NCBI GenBank assembly: GCA_024281175.1
Contig: JAMJTW010000007.1
Coordinates: 1 to 64,000, forward strand
Direction of reading: 5' to 3'
Origin: Candidatus Thiovulum imperiosus
GTDB taxonomy: Bacteria > Campylobacterota > Campylobacteria > Campylobacterales > Thiovulaceae
Length of the DNA: 64,000 bases
In this document: one piece after another, positions 1 through 7,788 of the stretch
Layout of the letters: each line of letters starts with the position of its first letter
How positions within the stretch are numbered: position 1 is the stretch's first letter
Translations under genes and position numbers: made by a program
Notes under the pieces: model-generated
What the model was told of the DNA's origin: nothing
Databases searched by the model: none
Seen by the model: only the letters and a program-made list of their open reading frames with translations

Positions 1-36
1 TGCTTTCTTGTTTTCAAAAAGTTTTTCAATTTTCAT
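1..36 (-). CDS. possible start of a gene running off the left edge
   Basis: On the minus strand an ATG at 36-34 opens a frame beginning MKIEKLFENKKA that continues to the window edge. About 15 bases upstream is an AT-rich TGTAAAAT that could be a -10 element, and a weak AGAG lies just before the ATG. Only 12 codons are visible, so no family can be named and the call could be wrong. Confidence 0.3.
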   Translation of the reverse strand, partial: MKIEKLFENKKA

Positions 37-140
37 TTTCTCTAATTTTACAGTTTTCTCTCTCTTGTCGAGAGTCTTTCCAAATCAGAATTTTTCAGTA
101 AGTTTTTGAGAAGAAGTCGTTTTCACCAGCTTATTAGAGG

Positions 141-160
141 CTCGGACAAATTTGTCCGAG
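141..160. repeat. perfect 20-bp palindrome downstream of brnA
   Basis: CTCGGACAAA is followed directly by its exact reverse complement TTTGTCCGAG. It begins four bases beyond the brnA stop codon. There is no T-run beside it, so it is a weak candidate for an intrinsic terminator. It may instead be a protein-binding site, and it resembles the palindromes inside the KilA-N genes further on. Confidence 0.7.
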
Positions 161-163
161 GGT

Positions 164-469
164 TTAAGATTTCTCAATTGCTTCGCTCATATTCTTTCTT
201 AAATAAGATAGTTCTTGAAGACCCTTACTTAAGATAATTTTCATTAGAGATTGGTAGGGAACATCAATTTTATTTGCTTCTTGTTTTATCTGAAAAAGCA
301 TATCTTCAGGAAGTCGAATAGAGATAGTTTTATTGCTCTTTTGAAGATTAGGATAGATAACCTTTTTCCCTTTTTCCCAATCTACAAAATGTTCACTACT
401 CTCATTTTCCCAAAACTCTTTCTCACTCTCTTCAGAATTAAACTCTGGTATCTCTTTTAAATTCTTCAT
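164..469 (-). CDS. brnA: BrnA/CopG-type antitoxin
   Basis: This 101-aa protein is the probable antitoxin that neutralises the BrnT toxin encoded just upstream and represses the shared promoter. The C-terminal half, KTISIRLPEDMLFQIKQEA, is a typical ribbon-helix-helix strand and first helix, followed by a second helix near residues 72-90. The acidic N-terminal half with FWE and DWEKGKK resembles the toxin-binding arm of the family. The start codon lies inside the end of brnT with a 32-base overlap, which fits the usual toxin-first order and translational coupling. I am confident of the antitoxin role and less so of the exact subfamily. Confidence 0.8.
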   Translation of the reverse strand: MKNLKEIPEFNSEESEKEFWENESSEHFVDWEKGKKVIYPNLQKSNKTISIRLPEDMLFQIKQEANKIDVPYQSLMKIILSKGLQELSYLRKNMSEAIEKS

Positions 470-755
470 AAATCTCTCTCTCTTTTCTGTTTGCTTTTCG
501 TGACGAAATCACCCTTATTTTATCGTTTCTAATTGTAAAAACTGTGAATAGAACTTCAGATTTATCAGTTCTTCCAAGTGAATAACATCTCTCTTCTCTT
601 TCTGAATGTTCAAAGTCTTCAACAACAATTAGAGGTTGATTGAAAAAAATCTCTTCTATCGTAAAATAATCTAAACCATGCTTGTTTAAGTTTTTATCTA
701 TATTTCCACTGTCCCAATCAAATGATTTATATTTTGCTACTTCCAAACACTTCAA
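438..755 (-). CDS. brnT: BrnT-type ribonuclease toxin
   Basis: The 105-aa product matches the BrnT family, small RelE-fold ribonucleases that stop translation by cutting mRNA. Visible family features are the N-terminal FDWDSGNIDKNLNKHGLD, the central EERCYSLGRT, and the C-terminal IRVISSRKANRKEREIYEEF with conserved R and K residues. It starts at TTG, with GGAG six bases upstream. It overlaps brnA, so the pair is one transcription unit, divergent from the caspase-like gene. The toxin looks complete. Family membership is clear by motif and activity is inferred. Confidence 0.82.
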   Translation of the reverse strand: MKCLEVAKYKSFDWDSGNIDKNLNKHGLDYFTIEEIFFNQPLIVVEDFEHSEREERCYSLGRTDKSEVLFTVFTIRNDKIRVISSRKANRKEREIYEEFKRDTRV

Positions 756-766
756 AATCTCTCCAA

Positions 767-801
767 GTATATAATTAATATATACCTGTAATTATATTAC
801 A
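767..801. promoter_or_regulatory. divergent promoter with dyads between brnT and the WD40-caspase gene
   Basis: The 67-base gap holds two adjacent dyads. One has arms GTATAT and ATATAC (767-785). The other is TGTAAT-TAT-ATTACA (787-801). Both are very AT-rich and overlap possible -10 hexamers for brnT and the rightward gene. They are reasonable operator candidates for BrnA, which autorepresses in known systems. This is inference from symmetry and position only. Confidence 0.45.
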
Positions 802-822
802 ATTACAAAAAAAGGAGAAGCT

Positions 823-3800
823 ATGAAATATAGTTTTTTAGGTTTGGCGGTTCTTCTGCTCTTTGTTGGGTGTTCTACGAAGAAAGTTGGTTCTGTTCCA
901 AAAGAGGTCGAAGAGGAAAACGAAACTATTGTCGTTCCAGAAGAGAAAAATGAAACTATTGTCGTTCCAGAAGAGAAAAATGAAACTATTGTCGTTCCAG
1001 AAGAGGAAGAAAAGACGGAAAAAGAGGCGGTTTTCAAACTTGATACAGGCGGACATTCGGCTCTGATAAGAAAAATCTTAGTTACGAAAAGTGGAGATTT
1101 GATTTCTGCTAGTGATGATAAAACAGTTCGAGTTTGTGACTCCAAAACGGGAAGAGAGAAGAGAAAAATTCTTGGAAAAATTGGAGAGGGAATGGAGGGA
1201 ATGATTTACGCCATTGCACTCTCTCCAGATGAGAAGTTTTTAGCTGTTGGGGGTTATTTTGAAGAAGCAAGTAAAAATGCAAATTTAAATCATGGACAAA
1301 TCCGAATCTACGATTTTCAAACTGGAAAACTTCTTCAGATTCTTAAATCTCACAAAAATGCTGTTTCCGATTTAGCTTTTTCTATTGATGGAAAATATTT
1401 AGCTAGTGGGTCTGCTGATAAAACTGCAAAGATTTGGGAACTCTCTCACTCTGAGATAGCAGAGCGACCACTTCGTTCAGAGTGGAGACTTAAAACAACT
1501 ATCTCTTTTCACACCGACTTTGTTTATGGAGTTGTTTTTGTTCCAACTTTAGATTCTTCACTTCGTTCAGAATGGAATTTAGCTACGGCAAGTTACGACA
1601 ACAGAGTTGCCCTCCACACTCTTTCAGGAAAAAAGGTAGGTGAGTATCAACACTCTCAAACACTCAAAGATATCGCCACAAACGGAGAAGATATTGCAAC
1701 TTGTGGAAAAGGAAATGAAATTCTAATTTTTGATAAGAATCTAAATTTAAAAAAGAAGATTCTCTCTGAAACAGTTCCAGTTGGTTTAGCTTTTTCTCCA
1801 GATGGAAAGAAGTTGATTTCGGGTCGTGGTTCTACTCCAAACAATGTAAATATCTATGAAACAAATAACTACTCAAAAATAGCCTCTTTTCAAAAACATA
1901 CAAATGCAACTCAAGCTGTAAATTTTCTCGATAACTCCACCGCAGTTTCTGGAGGCGGAAGCAACAATGAAATCTATATCTGGAATGCTGTTCCTGGAGT
2001 AGAAGAGAGAAAAATCATTGGAGGTGGTGAAATTGTTTGGAGTGTTGGAGTTTCTGGAGATATGATTGGCTGGGGGAATGTTTTTGATGCAATTGGAGAC
2101 TACCATACAAATCGCTCTACTCTTCGTCGCTATTTCAATTTAAAAACATTTGAGTTTGACAGTCGTCCCCCTGAACTTGTTTCAGGGTCTCAGATACCGA
2201 AACAAGTTCGGCATGACGGGGCGGAATACTCCCTCCACCACTCATCAGGCGGAAGTTACGGCTATTCAGATGCTGTTTTAGAAATCCGAAAAAATGGAAA
2301 AGTTGTTGCAAAAATTGTAAGAGAAGGTTGGAATGGATACCAACATAGAACCTACGGTTTTTGGGGAGATAAAATTGTTTCAGGTGGAAGCCATGGACAT
2401 CTAAAAATCTACAACCTCTCTGGAGATGAGATTGCAAATCTTGTTGGACATAATGGAGAAGTTTTGAGTATTGCATTAGATGGAAATCGTCTTGTTTCTG
2501 GTTCATCTGACCAAACAGTTCGGATTTGGGATTTGAAAGAGATAGAAAACTACACTCCAAAAAAAGAGGTAAATGAAGAACTGATTTCCGAAGCTAAAAA
2601 GCAATTAGGCTGGAGTCGAGAAGAGGTCTTCAAAAATGAAGAGATGCTAAAAATTCTTGGTTTCTCTCTCTACAAAATCACTTCAGAAACTCCTTCCTAT
2701 TCTCCCCAACTCTCTCTACTCTTCACTTCAGAAAATGAGTGGGTAGCATGGACGCCCGAAAACTTCTATACAAGTTCAAAAGGTGGAAAATCTCTTTTAG
2801 GTTTTCACATAAATCAGGGTGCGGAAAGAGAGGCGGAATATATCTCTGCTGATAAGTTGGAAGAGTTTTATAGACCCGACCTCATCGCCAAAGCACTCAA
2901 TGGAGAGAGTTTAGAAGAGTATGCGAAAAACATCGATGTAAATAGAATTCTCACCGATGGACTTCCTCCAAAACTAGAAATCGTTTCGCCCTCTGGAAAA
3001 TCGAAAAGTAGCAATTTTCCAATTCAAGTAGAAGTTTGTGAAAAAGATGGTGGAGTTGGAAACTTCCAAATTCTACTAAATGGAGTTCCAATTGATAAAA
3101 CTCGAATTCTTGTGAGAGACCGTAGCGATGAGGTTTGTCGAATTGTAAAAAGAGAAATCTCCTTACAAGATGGTGAAAACGAAATTTCAGTTCTTGCTAC
3201 AAATTCTGCTGGAACTATCGAAAGTGAAAGAGATACCATTTCTATCTCCTATTCTGCTCCAAAAGTTATAAAACCAAATCTCTATATTTTGGCAATTGGA
3301 GTAAATAAGTATCGAGATGGAGATTTATGGTTAAATTACGCTGTTCCCGATGTTGAGGCGATAGTTGAAACTCTACCTAAAGTTTCCAAAAAACTTTTCC
3401 AAAAAGTGGATATAACAAAACTTCTCGACTCTGATGTAACAAAAGAGAAGATACTTGACGCTTTTGAAGAGATTGGAAAAAAGGCTACTCCAAACGACCT
3501 TTTCGTATTCTATATCGCTGGACACGGTGTTACCGACAAACAAACTGGAAAATACTTTTTCATTCCTTACAACTTCCGCTACAAAGGTGAAGAGTCAGTT
3601 CGGGAAAGTGCGATTTCTCAAGAGGATTTCAGTGACGGTTTCGCACAAATCAAAACTACAAAATCTCTTACAATGTTAGACACTTGTAATTCGGGAAGTT
3701 TTGCAATGAACCGAGGCGGTTTCGCTCAAAAAACGGCTATTGAAAAATTTGTTCGAGCAACAGGAAGAGCTACAATTATGGCAAGTTCAAAAGACCAAGT

Positions 3801-4014
3801 TGCCTATGAGGGCTACAAAGGTCATGGGGTTTTCACTTTCGCACTTCTTGAAAAATTACAAGGCGATTTCGGAAATGATAAAAAACTGACAGTCCGAGAA
3901 CTCTCCTCACATCTTGAAGAGAGAGTTCCAGAACTCACTTTTGAGAAATGGGGTTACGAACAACTTCCAAATGCAAATATGCACGGAAACGACTTCCCAA
4001 TTGGATTGAAGTAA
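823..4014 (+). CDS. WD40-repeat lipoprotein with C-terminal caspase-like (C14) domain
   Basis: The 1063-aa protein starts with a lipoprotein signal (LFVGC, Cys at residue 17), so it is probably membrane-anchored and exported. A low-complexity segment follows in which KNETIVVPEE repeats three times. WD40 repeats fill roughly residues 75-580, with units such as LASGSADKTAKIW and LVSGSSDQTVRIW. The C-terminal domain (about 818-1060) is a caspase-like peptidase: LAIGVNKY at the start, the catalytic His in FYIAGHG (near 900) and the catalytic Cys in MLDTCNSG (near 953). Both dyad residues are present, so it is probably active. AGGAG sits five bases before the ATG. Caspase/WD40 fusions occur in bacterial signalling and conflict proteins; an exported version is unusual. 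The substrate is unknown. Confidence 0.85.
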   Translation: MKYSFLGLAVLLLFVGCSTKKVGSVPKEVEEENETIVVPEEKNETIVVPEEKNETIVVPEEEEKTEKEAVFKLDTGGHSALIRKILVTKSGDLISASDDKTVRVCDSKTGREKRKILGKIGEGMEGMIYAIALSPDEKFLAVGGYFEEASKNANLNHGQIRIYDFQTGKLLQILKSHKNAVSDLAFSIDGKYLASGSADKTAKIWELSHSEIAERPLRSEWRLKTTISFHTDFVYGVVFVPTLDSSLRSEWNLATASYDNRVALHTLSGKKVGEYQHSQTLKDIATNGEDIATCGKGNEILIFDKNLNLKKKILSETVPVGLAFSPDGKKLISGRGSTPNNVNIYETNNYSKIASFQKHTNATQAVNFLDNSTAVSGGGSNNEIYIWNAVPGVEERKIIGGGEIVWSVGVSGDMIGWGNVFDAIGDYHTNRSTLRRYFNLKTFEFDSRPPELVSGSQIPKQVRHDGAEYSLHHSSGGSYGYSDAVLEIRKNGKVVAKIVREGWNGYQHRTYGFWGDKIVSGGSHGHLKIYNLSGDEIANLVGHNGEVLSIALDGNRLVSGSSDQTVRIWDLKEIENYTPKKEVNEELISEAKKQLGWSREEVFKNEEMLKILGFSLYKITSETPSYSPQLSLLFTSENEWVAWTPENFYTSSKGGKSLLGFHINQGAEREAEYISADKLEEFYRPDLIAKALNGESLEEYAKNIDVNRILTDGLPPKLEIVSPSGKSKSSNFPIQVEVCEKDGGVGNFQILLNGVPIDKTRILVRDRSDEVCRIVKREISLQDGENEISVLATNSAGTIESERDTISISYSAPKVIKPNLYILAIGVNKYRDGDLWLNYAVPDVEAIVETLPKVSKKLFQKVDITKLLDSDVTKEKILDAFEEIGKKATPNDLFVFYIAGHGVTDKQTGKYFFIPYNFRYKGEESVRESAISQEDFSDGFAQIKTTKSLTMLDTCNSGSFAMNRGGFAQKTAIEKFVRATGRATIMASSKDQVAYEGYKGHGVFTFALLEKLQGDFGNDKKLTVRELSSHLEERVPELTFEKWGYEQLPNANMHGNDFPIGLK
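2163..2222. repeat. palindromic repeat inserted in frame in the WD40-caspase gene
   Basis: Arms GAACTTGTTTC (2173-2183) and GAAACAAGTTC (2199-2209) form an 11-bp stem. In the reading frame of the host gene the block encodes PELVSGSQIPKQVRHDG between two WD40 blades. This is the translation of a dispersed palindromic repeat I recognise from many bacterial genomes, and it has been inserted without breaking the frame. Base composition is richer in G+C than the flanks. Confidence 0.75.
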
Positions 4015-4016
4015 AA

Positions 4017-4226
4017 CTACTTTTCTCCTAACTTTTCTTGAAAAAACTTTTCTCTCTGCTCAAGAGGGAGAAGTTCAAGAGTTTCAACAAAGTTCCCGAC
4101 CCAATATGGAATTTCTGTTGAGTTCCATCTTGTTACACTTGTATATGTAAAACCTATTAGTTTTGAAAAATCTTTTACTGTTAATCTCATTTTTTTTAGA
4201 GATTTTCTAAAGTTCATATAATCCAC
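4017..4226 (-). CDS. small HTH protein, Cro/CI-like
   Basis: The 69-aa product has a compact helix-turn-helix look (LTVKDFSKLIGFTYTSVTRW) followed by a short acidic helix. GTG at 4226 is the likely start, because AAGGAG lies five bases upstream; the next ATG would be fourteen bases away. It has a relative at 38666-38887 with the same layout (FxxLVGI..ST..W and LLEALP..KR). It is divergent from a Rha-type regulator, the arrangement of a phage-style repressor and antirepressor. Function as a repressor is inferred. Confidence 0.6.
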   Translation of the reverse strand: MDYMNFRKSLKKMRLTVKDFSKLIGFTYTSVTRWNSTEIPYWVGNFVETLELLPLEQREKFFQEKLGEK

Positions 4227-4444
4227 AATATCTCCTTTTAAATTCTTATAGAATGTTAATATATTCAGTATGATTGTTTTTAAGCTATTTTCAAGAAAAT
4301 ATATTATAGACTTTAAAAGTCAAAATAGAAACCGTAGCGACAAATTTAGGTTTCTATTCTTAAATTTCTTGTTAGCAATATTGCCAAATTGTGAATGATA
4401 GAAGACTTAAATGCAAAAGTTTAAACCTGATAAAAGGATTTTTT

Positions 4445-5251
4445 ATGTCTGATAAAATCGTAGAACTAGTTAATGATATACCGCTTGTATCTCATCGAGT
4501 TATAGCAGAGCAAACCAATAATAAAGAGGTTTCTGTTAGAAATCTAATTAACAAATATCGAGATAAATTTGAGAGTCTCGGAAACCTTCATTTTAAAAAT
4601 GAGGGTTTAAAAAGAAAAACAAAAGATGGTAAGTCGAGAGGGGAAGTCCAAAATGTTACCTACTTTCTCGATGAACCGCAATCAACTTTTCTCATGACTC
4701 TTCTTAGAAACTCTGAAAAAGTAGTAGATTTTAAATTGAGGCTTACAAAAGAGTTTTTCAAAATGAGAGAAATCATTGAAACCTCATCTGAAAATGCAAA
4801 TCTCGAAAGTAATCTTTCAGCATTAAAATTCACTTTTGAAACTTTGGCAATCTCTTCGGACGACCGTATTAAAATGATGAGAAAACTCTATAAAAAATTA
4901 AATCTTGAAACTGTATATCTTCCAGAGTATGTTGATGGAGACGCCTCATTTTCGCTAACTCACCTACTCAAAGAGAATGGAATAAAAATGAGTGCTAGAA
5001 AAGTGAATGCTTTATTAGAAGAGAAAGGTTTCATTGAAAAGAAGTTTCGAGCTTCCTCGAAAAAGAGAGTTGTAGTAGATGAAGATGGAAATGAGAAAGA
5101 GGAAGCAGTTCAGAAATTTTTCTGGAGTATTACAAAAAGCGGTTTAGAATTTGGAAGAAATGTGATAAGCACTCACGGTCTTTCTACCGAAACTCAAGTC
5201 CGCTTTTATGAAAAGAAGTTTCCAGAACTACTAGAAAAAATTTCTTTATAA
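4445..5251 (+). CDS. Rha-family phage regulatory protein
   Basis: The protein (268 aa from this start) has an N-terminal Rha-type domain: SHRVIAEQTNNKEVSVRNLINKY, then VTYFLDEPQSTFLMTLLRNSEKVVDFKLRLTKEFFKMRE. The C-terminal half (about 145-268) looks like a phage antirepressor C-terminal domain, with LLKENGIKMSARKVNALLEEKGFIEKK and FFWSITKSGLEFG. The ORF track opens earlier at GTG 4391, but AAAAGGA six bases before ATG 4445 decides this start. No phage structural genes lie nearby, so it is either a remnant or domesticated. It ends convergently inside the last codons of rlmN. Confidence 0.72.
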   Translation: MSDKIVELVNDIPLVSHRVIAEQTNNKEVSVRNLINKYRDKFESLGNLHFKNEGLKRKTKDGKSRGEVQNVTYFLDEPQSTFLMTLLRNSEKVVDFKLRLTKEFFKMREIIETSSENANLESNLSALKFTFETLAISSDDRIKMMRKLYKKLNLETVYLPEYVDGDASFSLTHLLKENGIKMSARKVNALLEEKGFIEKKFRASSKKRVVVDEDGNEKEEAVQKFFWSITKSGLEFGRNVISTHGLSTETQVRFYEKKFPELLEKISL

Positions 5252-6292
5252 GTTCTGTTCTCGGAGTTGTCCACATGCAGCGGATATATCTATACCTTTT
5301 GAAGCTCGGATAGTTGCAAGAAGTCCTCTTTGATTAAGATAATCAGCAAACTCCATCATACTTTTTTCAGTAGGTCTTTGAAATTCGCTACCTTCATGAG
5401 GATTAAAGTAGATAAGATTTATCTTTGCCTTAATTCCGTCGAGAAGTTTCAGTAGTTTTTTTGCACTTTGAAGAGAGTCATTTACATTTCGAATTACAAG
5501 ATATTCAAACATAACTCTTTTACGATTATCATAAGGAAATCGTTTTACAGCATCAATGATAGATTGAATATTGAAGGCTTTATTCATTGGAATTAGTTCT
5601 GTTCGAACCTCATCATCAACAGCATGTAGAGAGATAGCGATATGAACTCCTAAATCCAAAGAGCCTAATTTGTCTATCTTTGTTGAAATTCCACTTGTTG
5701 AAACAGTTTGACGACGAGGAGCAATAGCAAGACCGTTTTCATCTTGTAAAATATTTATCGCTTTTACAAGATTGTCAAAGTTGTCAAGAGGCTCACCCAT
5801 ACCCATATAAACTACATTCTCTTTTGTACTGTTTTGTAACTCTCTTCGAATTGTTAAAACTTGCTCCACAATCTCACCTGCTGAAAGGTCTCTTACAAAA
5901 CCACCTTTTGCTGTTAAACAGAAAGAGCAACCAACTTTACAACCAACTTGGGTAGAAACACAAACTGTATATCGTGCTTGTTGAAGAATATCTCCACTCT
6001 CTCCAACTCTCTCTTCTCTCATTCTAATTAGAACTGTTTCAACTGTTCTACCATCTGGTAAACGAAAAAGATATTTAACAGTACCATCACTAGCTTCCTG
6101 TTTTTGAAGAGTTTCTAAATTTGAGATTTTATAACTCTCTTCCAATTCTGCTCGTAACTTTTTTGGGAGATTCTCCATTTCGGAAAAGTTCTGTTTCTCT
6201 TTTTGATAAATCCAGTGATATAACTGTTTTGCTCTAAAACCAAATTTACTTTTTAATTCCTCTTTGGAAAAGTCTAATATATTTTTTTTCAT
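5246..6292 (-). CDS. rlmN: dual-specificity RNA methyltransferase RlmN
   Basis: The 348-aa radical-SAM enzyme methylates C2 of A2503 in 23S rRNA and of A37 in some tRNAs. The cluster-binding motif CKVGCSFC (near residue 120) carries the CxxxCxxC spacing. GEPLDNFDN is the SAM-binding GEP region, and the C-terminal ISAACGQLR contains the methyl-accepting Cys. Length is normal. It overlaps the Rha gene by six bases tail to tail. Confidence 0.95.
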   Translation of the reverse strand: MKKNILDFSKEELKSKFGFRAKQLYHWIYQKEKQNFSEMENLPKKLRAELEESYKISNLETLQKQEASDGTVKYLFRLPDGRTVETVLIRMREERVGESGDILQQARYTVCVSTQVGCKVGCSFCLTAKGGFVRDLSAGEIVEQVLTIRRELQNSTKENVVYMGMGEPLDNFDNLVKAINILQDENGLAIAPRRQTVSTSGISTKIDKLGSLDLGVHIAISLHAVDDEVRTELIPMNKAFNIQSIIDAVKRFPYDNRKRVMFEYLVIRNVNDSLQSAKKLLKLLDGIKAKINLIYFNPHEGSEFQRPTEKSMMEFADYLNQRGLLATIRASKGIDISAACGQLREQNL

Positions 6293-6383
6293 CTTTTTTA
6301 TAAAATTCTAACATCTAAAAAAGTAGCTAAATTTTCATTTAGTATTTGATAAGATAAAGAAATTATATTTAGAGGATTTATTT

Positions 6384-7010
6384 ATGGAACTAAGTGGAAT
6401 GTATGCAATTACAGATGAAATCCTTACTCCTGATGAGGTGGTAGTCGAAAAAGTTCAAGAGGCTTTAGAAACTGGTATCTCAATTATTCAATATAGAAAT
6501 AAATCAAAATCTGATGATGAAATTAGAGAAGTTGTTAAGAAATTAAGAGAACTTGTTGTAGATATGTATGGTGCTACATTTATTCTAAATGATAGAGTCG
6601 ATTTAGCCATAGAAGTTGGTGCTTCTGGTATCCATATTGGAGAGAATGATATGGAGCTAATTCAAGTTCGAAAAAAATTTGATGGCATTATTGGAGTCTC
6701 TTGTTATGGAGATATTGAGAAAGCGAAGAACTCTGAAAAACTTGGTGCAAACTATGTGGCATTTGGTTCATTTTTCTTATCAGGAACAAAACCAAACTCT
6801 AAGATAGTTGAACTCAAAATTTTAGAAGAGGCTAAAAAAGAGCTAACAGTTCCAATATGTGCTATTGGTGGAATTAGTTGCAACAACATATCTCTAATTA
6901 GAGACAAAGAGCCTGATATGATAGCAATGGTTAGTGCTATTTGGGGTGGAGATATAAAAGAGAATGTGAAAATGTTATCAGCTGAACAAGGAGTTTTAAT
7001 TGTTACTTGA
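6384..7010 (+). CDS. thiE: thiamine phosphate synthase
   Basis: The 208-aa TIM-barrel enzyme joins the thiazole and pyrimidine moieties to give thiamine phosphate in the cytoplasm. Family landmarks are QYRNK (near 34), FILNDRVDLA, GIHIGENDMEL, GANYVAFGSFFLSGTKPN, and the phosphate-binding PICAIGGIS. The usual QLRDK appears as QYRNK, a mild departure. A TenI-like role cannot be excluded. AGAGGA lies upstream of the ATG. It overlaps dapF by eleven bases, so the two are probably co-transcribed. Confidence 0.85.
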   Translation: MELSGMYAITDEILTPDEVVVEKVQEALETGISIIQYRNKSKSDDEIREVVKKLRELVVDMYGATFILNDRVDLAIEVGASGIHIGENDMELIQVRKKFDGIIGVSCYGDIEKAKNSEKLGANYVAFGSFFLSGTKPNSKIVELKILEEAKKELTVPICAIGGISCNNISLIRDKEPDMIAMVSAIWGGDIKENVKMLSAEQGVLIVT

Positions 7011-7737
7011 AAAGTATAATGCAAATGGAAATGATTTTTTAATTTCTCACACTTTTAAAAAGAGTGATTTTTCAGATTTTGCAAAAAGAGTTTGCAATAG
7101 ACAATCAGGAGTTGGTGCTGATGGGTTTATTGCTCTTATTCCTCATGACACTTTAGATTTTGAGTGGCTCTTTTACAATTCAGATGGTAGTACAGCAGAG
7201 ATGTGTGGTAACGGTAGTAGAGCTACTGCACATTACGCTTTTAAAAATGGTCTTGCAAATAGTGAAATGGTTTTTATGACAGGTGCTGGAGAGATAGGAT
7301 GTAGTGTAGAGGGTGATGAGGTGACAACTGATTTAACTCCACCAAAAATTATTAGAAGAGATATAAAAGAGTTTGGTTGGAGCTGGTGGTTAGTAAATAC
7401 TGGAGTTCCTCATCTTGTCTCTATTCGAGATGATATAAGTGAATTCTCAATTTCTGAAGCTAGAAAATTGCGATACAAATATAATGCAAATGTAAATATT
7501 GTAAAAGTGGAAAATGGAAATCTATTTGTAAGAACTTATGAACGGGGTGTTGAAGATGAGACTCTTGCTTGTGGAACTGGAATGGCTGGTTGTTTTTTAA
7601 GAGCAGTTTCTGAAGACCTTGTCTCTTCTAAAGTTACTGTTTTTCCAAAAAGTGGAGATACACTCTATTTAGAGAAAACAGATAAGACTCTTCGTTTTAA
7701 AGGAGCAGTTCAAAACTCGTTTTTTACAAAATTTTAA
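7000..7737 (+). CDS. dapF: diaminopimelate epimerase
   Basis: The 245-aa enzyme converts LL- to meso-diaminopimelate for lysine and peptidoglycan synthesis. It has both catalytic cysteines, in EMCGNGSRA (near 67) and LACGTGMAG (near 192), and the N-terminal KYNANGNDF typical of the family. The start is TTG at 7000, with AAGGAG six bases upstream inside the end of thiE. No other start would keep the conserved N-terminus. Confidence 0.93.
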   Translation: MLLEKYNANGNDFLISHTFKKSDFSDFAKRVCNRQSGVGADGFIALIPHDTLDFEWLFYNSDGSTAEMCGNGSRATAHYAFKNGLANSEMVFMTGAGEIGCSVEGDEVTTDLTPPKIIRRDIKEFGWSWWLVNTGVPHLVSIRDDISEFSISEARKLRYKYNANVNIVKVENGNLFVRTYERGVEDETLACGTGMAGCFLRAVSEDLVSSKVTVFPKSGDTLYLEKTDKTLRFKGAVQNSFFTKF

Positions 7738-7788
7738 AAATAAGAAAACGAGAGCTTTTTTTGTAAACTTTCAAAAAAAGAGTAACAA

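Noticed and set aside
792-2560. Minus-strand ORFs of 117, 77 and 141 aa opposite the WD40-caspase gene
   Set aside because: They mirror the repeats and codon pattern of the real gene, have no ribosome-binding sites and match no family.
4391-5251. A prophage at the Rha-type gene (and another at 37.9 kb)
   Set aside because: No integrase, capsid, terminase or lysis genes lie near either locus; neighbours are housekeeping genes.
7716-7760. Terminator between dapF and leuS (CTCGTTTT / AAAACGAG, then T-run)
   Set aside because: The stem is only 8 bp with a loop of about 20 bases in very AT-rich sequence, so it is weak and could arise by chance.
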